DNA from: CAMPKL01 sp963817465
GTDB taxonomy: Bacteria > Acidobacteriota > Terriglobia > Bryobacterales > UBA6623
Direction: 5' to 3'
NCBI GenBank assembly: GCA_963817465.1
Contig: CAWFOP010000006.1
Span: 1-64,000 of the forward strand
Length of the DNA: 64,000 nt
The translations under genes and the position numbers were made by a program. The stretch's first letter is position 1; every line of letters starts with the position of its first letter. The notes under the pieces were generated by a model. That model was not told the DNA's origin. It saw only the letters and a program-made list of their open reading frames with translations, and did not search any database. Positions 42,151 through 54,886 of this stretch are shown in pieces.

Positions 42151-43053
42151 ATGCGGGTGCTGATTTCGGGCGCTACGGGATTCGTCGGCCGTCCTCTGTG
42201 CGAGCGGCTACAGGCGTCGGGGCATGTTGTGGGCGTTTTCTCACGTAGTCCCGAGCGGGCGCGAAAAAGTTTGCCGGGAGTCGAGGCGTTCGGCTGGGAC
42301 CCCGAGAAGGGGGAGCCGCCCCCGGAGTCGCTCGACAACGTCGACGCGGTCGTCCACCTGGCGGGCGAGCCGGTGTTCGGGATCTGGACGCAGGCGAAGA
42401 AGCAGGCGATCGTCGCGAGCCGGGTGGACAGCACGCGGAATTTGGTGTCGGCGATAGCGCGGCGGGAAGATCGGCCCAAGACGCTGATTTGCGCGAGCGC
42501 GATCGGGTACTACGGCGAGCGGGGCGATCAGGACCTGACGGAAGCGGATGCGCCGGGGGATGATTTTTTGGCCGAGACGAGCGTCGCTTGGGAGCGGACG
42601 GCGCGCGAGGCCGAGCAGGTCGGCGTCAGGGTGGTGAATCTGCGAACGGGCATCGTGCTGGCGCCGGACGGCGGCGCGCTGGAGCAAATGCTGACGCCGG
42701 CCAAGCTGGGGCTGGGCGGGCCTCTGGGATCGGGCGAGCAGTGGTGGAGCTGGATTTCGCGCAACGACTGGCTGCGGCTGACGGAGTTTCTGCTGACCTC
42801 GCAATTTGCGGGACCGGTTAACGTGACGGCGCCGAAGCCGGTACGGCAGAAGGATTTCGCGAAGGCGCTGGGGCGGGCGTTGGGAAGGCCGGCGTTTTTG
42901 CCGGCGCCGGCGTTTGTGCTCAAGGCCGTGTTGGGCGGATTTTCGGCGGAGTTGCTGTCGAGCAAGAAAGTGCTGCCGGCGGCGGCGGAGCGGTTGGGGT
43001 TTGCGTTTGAGGATCCGGAGCTGGAGGCGTTTTTGGGGAGCTTAGGACTGTAA
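42151..43053 (+). CDS. TIGR01777-family NAD-dependent epimerase-like protein
   Basis: A 300-residue SDR-fold protein. The nucleotide-binding motif GATGFVGRPLCERL (7-20) starts the chain; family hallmarks are VVHLAGEPVFGIWTQAKK, ICASAIGYYGERGD and TGIVLAPDGGALEQMLTPAK, and the C-terminal DUF1731 domain is present (FLPAPAFVLKAVLGGFSAEL). Related proteins (YfcH, SulA-like) have no well-defined substrate. The gene is divergent from sdhC, with 80 bases between them, and is followed by repeat copy C. Start codon ATG at 42151. Confidence 0.9.
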   Translation: MRVLISGATGFVGRPLCERLQASGHVVGVFSRSPERARKSLPGVEAFGWDPEKGEPPPESLDNVDAVVHLAGEPVFGIWTQAKKQAIVASRVDSTRNLVSAIARREDRPKTLICASAIGYYGERGDQDLTEADAPGDDFLAETSVAWERTAREAEQVGVRVVNLRTGIVLAPDGGALEQMLTPAKLGLGGPLGSGEQWWSWISRNDWLRLTEFLLTSQFAGPVNVTAPKPVRQKDFAKALGRALGRPAFLPAPAFVLKAVLGGFSAELLSSKKVLPAAAERLGFAFEDPELEAFLGSLGL

Positions 43054-43065
43054 CTCGAGCGTCAG

Positions 43066-43308
43066 ACCCCTCCCTCACGAGCCTGTGTGAAAGGAGTTGC
43101 TCGTGTTGAGCCCGCAAGGGCGGAGCAACGAACAGCCCCGGATCGAGCGGAGCGGAATCCGGGGATCGACTGGAGACGGAAAGTATTGGAAAGATTATCT
43201 TGGATCGCGTTTTAAGATCCCGGGTTCCGCTGCGCTCCACCCGGGGCTGTCAAATTGCTTCGTCCTCCGGACGAGGTCGCGCCGACGTTTTCACACAGAC
43301 TCTCACGA
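43066..43308. repeat. Multi-hairpin MITE-like repeat, copy C (complete)
   Basis: Complete copy in the B orientation: TCAC|GAGCCTGTGTGAAA at the left and TTTCACACAGACTC|TCAC at the right. The internal hairpins CCCCGGAT/ATCCGGGG, CCCGGGT/ACCCGGG and CGTCCTCCGGACGAGG are intact. It follows the stop of the TIGR01777 gene by about 12 bases. Confidence 0.88.
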
Positions 43309-43336
43309 TCGGGGCGACCGCTTCGCGGTTGTTGTC

Positions 43337-43584
43337 ATGGTTGTACACCGGATCGGCGAGAATGTTGGGGTGGTCATTGGTACGGATTTCTTGTGGAAGG
43401 CGATGCGGGTGGGCAAGCTGCGTGAGCTGCTTGTCGACTGCTCGGATGAGGACTGGATTTACGCCGACCGCAACGGGGACTTCGCCGTGATCAAGGCGGC
43501 GAACCTCGATACGCTCAAGGAGACGAGCTACCCGGCCGACCGGATCGTCGATGTGATCGCCGAAGATGTGCGGTCGAAGGAGTC

Positions 43585-43588
<4 letters not shown>
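43337..43588 (+). CDS. Small hypothetical protein, 83 aa
   Basis: An 83-residue frame (MVVHRIGENVGVVIGTDFLW ... IVDVIAEDVRSKES), mixed alpha/beta, acidic, with no signal or membrane segment. Its first bases overlap the sequence CGCTTCGCGGTTGTTG that also flanks repeat E at 52200, so the N-terminus may be repeat-derived. The last four bases overlap the convergent ABC ATPase stop. Family not recognised; composition is protein-like and the length is typical of a small regulatory protein. Confidence 0.45.
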
Positions 43589-44292
<704 letters not shown>

Positions 44293-44313
44293 CGCTGTTC
44301 GGACTCCCGTCCT

Positions 44314-45030
44314 CTAGGCTCCCGCCAGGCTCTCGGCTTGCTTGGCTGCTTCGCTCTCCTCGATGATGCGCCCGTCGAACAGGTGAATCGTGCGCTCAGC
44401 ATACGACTCGTAGCGCGTGTCGTGCGTGACCATGCAGATGGTGGCGCCGTTCTGGTGCAGGTCTTTGAGCAAATCCATCACGGCGCCGCCGTTCTTGGAG
44501 TCCAAGTTGCCGGTGGGCTCGTCGGCGAGCAGGATGGCCGGGTCGCCGACCAAAGCGCGCGCCACGGCGACGCGCTGTTGCTGACCGCCGGAGAGCTGCG
44601 AGGGATAGTGCTTCATGCGGTGGGCCATGGCGACGCGTTCGAGGGCTTCTTGCACGCGCTCCTTGCGCTCCTTGGCGCCCATGCCGCGATAAGTCAGGGG
44701 CAGCTCGACGTTCTCGTAAACGTTGAGGTCGCCGATCAGGTTGAAGGCCTGGAAGATGAAGCCGATGTCGCGGTTGCGCACCCGGGCGCGGTCGCTGGCG
44801 GACAGGTTCTCGACGTTCTGCCCCTTGAGGGAATACGTTCCGTCAGAGGGCGTGTCGAGCAGACCCAAGATCGACAGCAGCGTCGACTTGCCGCAGCCGG
44901 AAGGCCCGGAGATGGCGACGTACTCGCCGCGCTCGATGGCCATATGGATGCCCGACAAGGCGTGCGTCTCGACCTCGTCGGTGTAGAAAACCTTCTTCAC
45001 TCCATCCAGTTGAATTAACGAATCCGCCAT
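44314..45030 (-). CDS. ABC transporter ATPase, MacB/LolD type (first)
   Basis: A 238-residue ATPase with Walker A GPSGCGKSTLL, Q-loop GFIFQAFNLIGDLNVYENVE, signature LSGGQQQRVAVARAL, Walker B ILLADEPTGNLDS and H-loop VTHDTRY. It lies 37 bases downstream of the periplasmic adaptor and 21 bases before a paralogous ATPase. The pair is about as similar as ancient duplicates. The two could act with the same permease or form a heterodimer; the permease must be encoded elsewhere. Confidence 0.95.
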   Translation of the reverse strand: MADSLIQLDGVKKVFYTDEVETHALSGIHMAIERGEYVAISGPSGCGKSTLLSILGLLDTPSDGTYSLKGQNVENLSASDRARVRNRDIGFIFQAFNLIGDLNVYENVELPLTYRGMGAKERKERVQEALERVAMAHRMKHYPSQLSGGQQQRVAVARALVGDPAILLADEPTGNLDSKNGGAVMDLLKDLHQNGATICMVTHDTRYESYAERTIHLFDGRIIEESEAAKQAESLAGA

Positions 45031-45067
45031 CGTCCTTCTCCTCTTTTTTGTCCCTTGCGCCCCGTTC

Positions 45068-46321
45068 TTATTCCAGCCGGATGCGGTCGTAGGCTTCCCA
45101 GGCCGACATATCCGACAGGATCACCTCGTCGCCCTCTTTGAGTCCGGAACGAATCTCGATCGTATTGACGGAGGTGTGTCCGACTTCGACTTGGACGCGC
45201 GAGGCGTGGATTCCGTCTTGCTCCATCTTGAAAAGACCGATCGTGCTGTCCGCTTGGCCGTAAATCGGGCGCGAAACATACAATACGTCGTCGAGCCGCT
45301 GAAGTTCGATTCTTCCGTCAACGCTCAAATCGGGGCGGGCGCCGCGGGGCAGCTCGCCGAGCAATTCGACGTCGACGGTGACGGTTCCCTCGATGGCGGC
45401 GGGGTCGATGCGCGCCACGCGGCCGGGGATGATGCCGTTGCGGGTGTCGATCTCGGCGGTCTGGCCGATCGCCACGTCGCGCACCTGCGTTTCCGGGATA
45501 CGCAACTGCGCCTTGAGCTTAGTCGGGTCCGAGACGCGCGCCAGCACCTGGCCGGGCGTTACGAGCTGTCCGACCTCGACTTCGAGCAGTTGCAGCACGC
45601 CGCTGACGCCGGCGCGCACATTGAGCTTTTGGATCTTGCTGAGGCGCAGGTCGACCAACGTTTGGAGCTGGTCGATACGCGCTTGCTGGGCGTCGAGTTG
45701 GGCCTTGACCGAGGGTTCACGAATCGGAACACGGTCGCGCTCCAGCTCGAGGCGGATCTTGAGCTGCTCCATCGTCACGCGCGACTTGGTCAGCTCGACG
45801 TCGGAGATCAGGCCGAATTTCTGCTGCTCCAGGTCGGCGTCGTACTGCGCCTTGGCTTGCTTGTAGTCGCCCTCGATTTGCGCGGCGGTCGATTCCTGGT
45901 CGAGGCGCTGGCCCTCGAGCTGCGCCTTGAGGTTAGCCAGGTCGGCCTTGGCGGCCGCGAGCTGCGCCTGCGCGTCGAGCGACTCCTGCTCGAGACGCGG
46001 GCTCGACAGCTCCATCAGAATCGTGTCGGGCCGGACAGGCTGACCTTGCACGACGAGGCGGCGCTCGACGCGGCCTTCGTCGTTGGCCGGGATAAAGACG
46101 ATCACTTCAGGGGCGAGAATGCCGATGCCGCGCACTTGCAGCAGCATCGAGCCGCGTTTGACCTTGTCGCGGAAGACGGTTGCTCCGTCGATTCCGGGGG
46201 CGGCGGGTTCGAGGCGTGAAAGGCCCCAGGTAATGGCGGCCACAACGGACAACAAGGCGGCGCCCATCAAGATGCGCTGAATACGGCGCTTGCGTGCGTA
46301 GCCGGTGCGAGGTTTATCCAC
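45068..46321 (-). CDS. Periplasmic adaptor (MacA/HlyD-like) of an ABC exporter
   Basis: About 417 residues from the GTG at 46321 (VDKPRTGYARKRRIQR); the frame continues to 46423 but that extension is not protein-like. One N-terminal membrane helix (ILMGAALLSVVAAITWGL), lipoyl half-motifs (VVQGQPVRPDTILMELSSPR; NVRAGVSGVLQLLEVEVGQL), a long coiled-coil hairpin (about 120-230) and a beta-barrel (LRIPETQVRDVAIGQTAEID) are present. It would link an inner-membrane ABC permease to an outer-membrane channel. A hairpin GCGGCGC/TGCT/GCGCCGC lies 17 bases upstream of the GTG and could affect translation. First gene of the unit with the two ATPases. Confidence 0.88.
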   Translation of the reverse strand: MDKPRTGYARKRRIQRILMGAALLSVVAAITWGLSRLEPAAPGIDGATVFRDKVKRGSMLLQVRGIGILAPEVIVFIPANDEGRVERRLVVQGQPVRPDTILMELSSPRLEQESLDAQAQLAAAKADLANLKAQLEGQRLDQESTAAQIEGDYKQAKAQYDADLEQQKFGLISDVELTKSRVTMEQLKIRLELERDRVPIREPSVKAQLDAQQARIDQLQTLVDLRLSKIQKLNVRAGVSGVLQLLEVEVGQLVTPGQVLARVSDPTKLKAQLRIPETQVRDVAIGQTAEIDTRNGIIPGRVARIDPAAIEGTVTVDVELLGELPRGARPDLSVDGRIELQRLDDVLYVSRPIYGQADSTIGLFKMEQDGIHASRVQVEVGHTSVNTIEIRSGLKEGDEVILSDMSAWEAYDRIRLE

Positions 46322-46638
46322 GTTTCGTAATTCGCTCCGCGGCGCTGCTGCGCCGCAACTCAAGAGCCGGTCGCCCGACGGGGACGGCCGCCTTTCGACT
46401 TCCGCCTCAGGTGCCGCCATCAACGGATCCGCGATGGACGAACCGCCGCGTCGGCCGACCGGCTGCCGCCAGGCGGGAACGCCTGCTGCAGTCGACTAGA
46501 AGGCAAGTCCGGCGCCACTTCCAACGGAACGGCACAAGGCCTTTGATGTCAAGCAGTTACATCGATGAGAAGGAACTCAGACTGCGTGGAGCTTCGCAGC
46601 GTTGCGACAAGGGCGTCTCGATAGTGGGACGCGAGAAA
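46322..46638. other. Noncoding spacer upstream of the ABC exporter unit
   Basis: No convincing gene. It holds the hairpin at 46339-46356 and presumably the exporter promoter on the minus strand. Confidence 0.4.
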
Positions 46639-46812
46639 TCAGTGATCGAGGTTGGAACGCGGCGAGCGCTGGCGCGAGGCTTGTGATGCGCCGGCCTCGG
46701 AATCGCCTTCGGCGTCGGCCTGCATGGCGGCGAGCCGGGCGATCGTCTGATCCAACAGAGCGAGCTCAGAGCGCAACAGCTTGATGATCTGATGCAGGCG
46801 GTCGGTCGTCAT
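46639..46812 (-). CDS. Small helical protein, 57 aa
   Basis: From the ATG at 46812: MTTDRLHQIIKLLRSELALL, then DQTIARLAAMQADAEGDSEA and a basic Ser/Arg-rich tail. The first 35 residues form a heptad-like amphipathic helix, typical of small coiled-coil proteins. A hairpin GAGGTCC/CCGAGA/GGACCTC (46821-46840) lies in the leader just upstream. No family recognised. Confidence 0.5.
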   Translation of the reverse strand: MTTDRLHQIIKLLRSELALLDQTIARLAAMQADAEGDSEAGASQASRQRSPRSNLDH

Positions 46813-46916
46813 CGGTCGGCGAGGTCCCCGAGAGGACCTCACCTGGGAGATCGACCGACTCGAGCGTTTGGTTTATGTCACACGGCCCTGAGGATCGCTG
46901 AAAGGCCGCAATCGGA

Positions 46917-47036
46917 CGTGTGTTTGAAAGGCTCCGGAGATCTTGCGACGCGCCCACGGCAGGAACCGCGAAGCTCGAGCCGCCCGCGGCGGTGAGCGGT
47001 TCGGCGCCAATGTCTTCGGCCGATCGAAGACCCCTC
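46917..47036. repeat. Host repeat module upstream of gltB
   Basis: Shares about 110 bases with 52054-52172: GGCTCCGGAGAT, CGGCAGGAACCGCGAAGCTC, GAGCCGC and CTTCGGCCGATCGAAGAC. Repeat copy D begins at its right end. The related copy lies beyond gltB in the same orientation. Confidence 0.75.
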
Positions 47037-47216
47037 CCCGGATCGAGCGGAGCGGGATCCGGGGATCGACTGGACGGAAAGTTATTGGACGGAAAGTTAT
47101 TGGAAAGATTCTCTTGGATCGCGTTTTAGGACCCCGGGTTCCGCTACGCTCTACCCGGGGCTAGCAATTGCTTCGTCCTCCGGACGAGGTCGCGCCGGCG
47201 CTTTCACACAGACTCT
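47029..47216. repeat. Multi-hairpin MITE-like repeat, copy D (internally deleted)
   Basis: Lacks about 70 bases of the left end: GACCCCTCC runs directly into CCGGATCGAGCGG. It has a small internal tandem duplication of GGACGGAAAGTTATT and ends with TTTCACACAGACTC. It lies upstream of gltB. Confidence 0.85.
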
Positions 47217-47280
47217 TAGCGATGTGCTCGGGGACTATTCACGCCGACTCGCCGGACTCATTTCATAAGATAAACTTATA

Positions 47281-47311
47281 TTGTGGCGGGGCTGTCTTTC
47301 TCTGCTATTAT
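47281..47311 (+). promoter_or_regulatory. Possible sigma-70 promoter of gltB
   Basis: TTGTGG (47281-47286) and TGC-TATTAT (extended -10, box at 47306-47311) are 19 bases apart. A short inverted repeat ATAAG/ATAAA/CTTAT (47265-47279) lies just upstream and could bind a regulator. Weak consensus, so tentative. Confidence 0.35.
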
Positions 47312-47437
47312 GATCGCCTGTAGTCGTACCGACTCGGTGCGCCCGGTTCCCTGACGCCCGTCGGAGGTCAGGTGTTGGAGACAGCGATCGAGACTGGATC
47401 GCTTTACCCCTGGGCGCTGGTAAGTGGAGAACAACGT

Positions 47438-52000
<4,563 letters not shown>

Positions 52001-52053
52001 CCGCGGGCGGGGAACCGTTTCGGGATCGTGATGCGAAGCGCGACGCTTTGGAG

Positions 52054-52206
52054 TGTGTGAAAAGGTTCGGAGATTTTCCGAGTTCGCCCCCGGCAGCGAC
52101 CGCGAAGCTCGAGCCGCGCACGGCAGTAAGCCATTTGTTGTCAGTGCCTTCGGTTGATCGAAAGACGCTTCTTTACGGTCAGGGCGCAAGCTTCGCGGTT
52201 GTTGCG
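52054..52206. repeat. Host repeat module E, without inserted MITE-like element
   Basis: Related to 46917-47036 (CGACCGCGAAGCTCGAGCCG, CTTCGGTTGATCGAAAGAC) and, after TTTACGGTC, to the right flank of copy C (GGGCG..GCTTCGCGGTTGTTG). The two flanks are joined without the 230-bp element, as expected of an empty site. It occupies the gltB-gltD spacer. Confidence 0.65.
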
Positions 52207-52394
52207 AGGCTGCTCTTGGAAGATAAGGTTAGCTAATAATTAGAAGCGCTCACCTTCGCATGTTATTCTGATTTGGTTCCCGCGCCATCCGGCGCTGAAG
52301 GGAATCACAAAAACCGAGCGGAATCCGCATCAGCCGGGCGGCGGACGCGGCGTCTCTTAGGTGAGGCGAGCCCTCGACAGGCATCCAAGACGAT

Positions 52395-53858
52395 ATGGGA
52401 AAAGACACCGGATTCATGGAGTACACGCGCGAAGCCCTGAAGGGCCGCGACGTGCTTGTACGCATCAAGGATTGGGACGAGGTCTATCAGCCGGCGAGCG
52501 AGGAGCAGCTTACGCGGCAGGGCGCCCGCTGCATGGACTGCGGCATTCCCTTTTGTCACACCGGCTGTCCGCTCAACAACATCATCCCGGACTGGAACGA
52601 TTTGGTTTATCGCGGGCGGTGGCGCGAGGCGTTGCGCGAGTTGCACGCGACGAATAACTTTCCTGAGTTCACCGGGCGCATCTGTCCCGCGCCTTGCGAG
52701 GCGGCCTGCGTGCTGGGCATCAACGACGACCCGGTTGCCATCAAGACGATCGAGAAGTCGATCGCCGACCGCGGTTGGGAAGAAGGTTGGATCGTGCCCG
52801 AGCCGCCGCGGAGCCGCACGGGCAAGAAGGTCGCCGTCGTCGGCTCAGGCCCGGCCGGCCTGGCCGCGGCGCAGCAGTTGAACCGGGCGGGCCACACGGT
52901 GACGCTGTTTGAGAAGAACGAAATCCCCGGCGGCCTGCTGGCGCTCGGGATTCCGGATTTCAAGATGGAGAAGCATCACATCGCGCGTCGCGTCGATCAG
53001 ATGACGGCCGAGGGCGTGGAGTTTCGCTGCGGCGTGCACGTGGGCGTCGATGTGGAAGCCAAGCAGTTGATGGATGAGTTCGACGCGGTGCTGATCGCGA
53101 CGGGCTCGGAGAAGCCGCGCGACCTGCCCATCCCGGGGCGCGAGCTGAACGGCATCCATTTCGCGATGCAGTTTTTGCCGCAACAAAACCGCCGCAACGC
53201 AGAGCGCGCGGTCGACCCGGAATTCGATTTCACCGCGAAGGACAAGAACGTCGTCATCATCGGCGGCGGCGATACGGGCGCGGATTGCCTCGGAACGTCT
53301 CGCCGTCACGGCGCGACGGCGATCCGGCAATTCGAGCTGTTGCCTAAGCCTCCCGACTCGCGCGACGAGCCGGGCGGTCAGCCCTGGCCGCTGTGGCCGT
53401 TCACGTTCAAGGTCGAGAGCTCGCACGAGGAAGGCGACGTGCGCGACTACGCCGTGAATACCAAGGAATTCATCTCCGACGGGAACGGCAACGTCAAGGC
53501 GCTGCGCGGCGTGCGTTTGGCATGGAAGGAAGTCGATTCGGAAACCGGACGCAGCCCGGGCTTTGAGGAGATTCCCGGCTCGGAGTTTGAAGTGCCGGCC
53601 GACCTGGTTTTGCTCGCGATGGGCTTCGTACACCCGGTGCAAGAAGGGTTCTTGAGCCAGCTCGGCGTGGCCTACGACGGGCGCGGCAACGTCAAGGCCG
53701 AGATGGGCGAATTCCGCACGTCTGTCGACAAAGTCTTCGCCGCGGGGGACGCCCGCCGGGGCCAATCGCTGGTGGTCTGGGCGCTGGCGGAAGGCCGCAA
53801 AGCCGCCCGCGCCGTGGATGAATTTCTAATGGGCCGCAGCGATCTGCCGGCCGACTAG
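52395..53858 (+). CDS. gltD: Glutamate synthase (NADPH) small subunit
   Basis: A 487-residue flavoprotein that passes electrons from NADPH to GltB. N-terminal iron-sulfur region with CMDCGIPFCHTGCPLNN and CPAPCEAACVLG; FAD-binding motif VAVVGSGPAGLAAAQQLNRA near 148-167; NADPH-binding motif VVIIGGGDTGADCLGTSRRH near 283-302; and the C-terminal GDARRGQSLVVWAL loop. Length is normal. The intergenic region before it (52001-52394) contains repeat module E, so gltD may have its own promoter; TTAGCTAATAATTAG near 52228-52242 is A/T-rich. Confidence 0.96.
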   Translation: MGKDTGFMEYTREALKGRDVLVRIKDWDEVYQPASEEQLTRQGARCMDCGIPFCHTGCPLNNIIPDWNDLVYRGRWREALRELHATNNFPEFTGRICPAPCEAACVLGINDDPVAIKTIEKSIADRGWEEGWIVPEPPRSRTGKKVAVVGSGPAGLAAAQQLNRAGHTVTLFEKNEIPGGLLALGIPDFKMEKHHIARRVDQMTAEGVEFRCGVHVGVDVEAKQLMDEFDAVLIATGSEKPRDLPIPGRELNGIHFAMQFLPQQNRRNAERAVDPEFDFTAKDKNVVIIGGGDTGADCLGTSRRHGATAIRQFELLPKPPDSRDEPGGQPWPLWPFTFKVESSHEEGDVRDYAVNTKEFISDGNGNVKALRGVRLAWKEVDSETGRSPGFEEIPGSEFEVPADLVLLAMGFVHPVQEGFLSQLGVAYDGRGNVKAEMGEFRTSVDKVFAAGDARRGQSLVVWALAEGRKAARAVDEFLMGRSDLPAD

Positions 53859-53951
53859 AGCCGTCGCCGGCTAGGCCTTAGTCCGCGATCCCAGTAGGAG
53901 CTTTCCACTACGGGCGGGGGGCGGAGCTTGCCCGTACAATCGGCGTGAGCC

Positions 53952-54881
53952 ATGGGAGCCGCCATGCACGCCACCGAAATCCCCGACGATCTGGTCGAAT
54001 GCCGCACGTGCAAGCAGGGGGTTCTTTCCGTCTACAAATTCTGCGGGTCGTGCGGGCAAGCCACTTTCAATCTCGATCTGGATCGCGAAAGGCTCAAGGA
54101 ATATTGCGGACGCTGCGGCTCGCCGCTGCGCGGTCTGAAGAAGTACTGCTCGCAGTGCGGCGAGGCTTCGGCGCTGACCCGCGAAAGCCAGGAGCAGAGC
54201 TCGCTGCTCAAGCTGCTGCAGAATCCGCGCTTTCAAATGGCGCTGATTGGAGTGGCGTGCGGCCTGCTCGCGCTGCCGGTCTTCACGCCCGTGCGCTACG
54301 ACCTGACCTCGAGCGCGCCGTTCGTTCGGGTTTACATGGAGCAGGCCCGCAAGACGCAGCAACGGCTCGAGCTGCAGGTCTCGCGGCGCGATTGGTCGAT
54401 CCGGCCCGTGGACATGGGAGAAGCCGCGATCGCCGACGCGTCGGGCGTCGCCGTGGACGGCCTGGGCAACTTCTTCGTCTCGGACGCCTCGCAAAACGCC
54501 ATCTTTCGAATCCCTCCCGAAGGAGCCGCCAAGCTCTATGCGGGGGGCGGTGAAGCGGGGTTCGCCGGCGACGAAGGACCGGCGGCGGCGGCGAAGTTCA
54601 ACGCGCCGCGCGGAATCGTGCTCGATGACAGCGGCTACCTGTACGTCGCCGACAGCGGCAACAATCGGATTCGTATGATCGACCCCGAAGGCCGGGTGCA
54701 CACCGTCGCGGGCTGCGGCGATTGCGACATCTCCAAGTCGAGCTCAACCGCGCGCCAAGTTCGCCTCCAGAATCCCGCGGCGTTGGCATTCTTCGGCAAT
54801 AATCTGCTGGTCGGCGAAGCGCCCGCGGGCGCCGCCGCCAAGCGCCCGGCTCAAGTCTGGTCGATGCGGCCGGGCATGTAA
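53952..54881 (+). CDS. Zinc-ribbon, membrane-anchored NHL-repeat protein
   Basis: A 309-residue protein of unusual build. The cytoplasmic N-terminus has three or four CxxC zinc knuckles (ECRTCKQG, FCGSCGQ, YCGRCGSPLR, YCSQCGE). A membrane helix follows (FQMALIGVACGLLALPVF, about 95-112), then an extracytoplasmic part with NHL/propeller repeats (GVAVDGLGNFFVSDASQNAI; GIVLDDSGYLYVADSGNNRI) and a Cys pair in GCGDCD. It could sense or scaffold at the membrane; no activity is known. Only about two full NHL repeats are present, too few for a closed propeller alone. ATG at 53952 or 53964. Orientation and spacing do not tie it to gltD. Confidence 0.75.
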   Translation: MGAAMHATEIPDDLVECRTCKQGVLSVYKFCGSCGQATFNLDLDRERLKEYCGRCGSPLRGLKKYCSQCGEASALTRESQEQSSLLKLLQNPRFQMALIGVACGLLALPVFTPVRYDLTSSAPFVRVYMEQARKTQQRLELQVSRRDWSIRPVDMGEAAIADASGVAVDGLGNFFVSDASQNAIFRIPPEGAAKLYAGGGEAGFAGDEGPAAAAKFNAPRGIVLDDSGYLYVADSGNNRIRMIDPEGRVHTVAGCGDCDISKSSSTARQVRLQNPAALAFFGNNLLVGEAPAGAAAKRPAQVWSMRPGM

Positions 54882-54886
54882 GCGCT

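Noticed and set aside
43097..43336. N-terminal extension of the 83-residue frame through repeat copy C
   Set aside because: The extension is the MITE-like repeat itself, not conserved protein.
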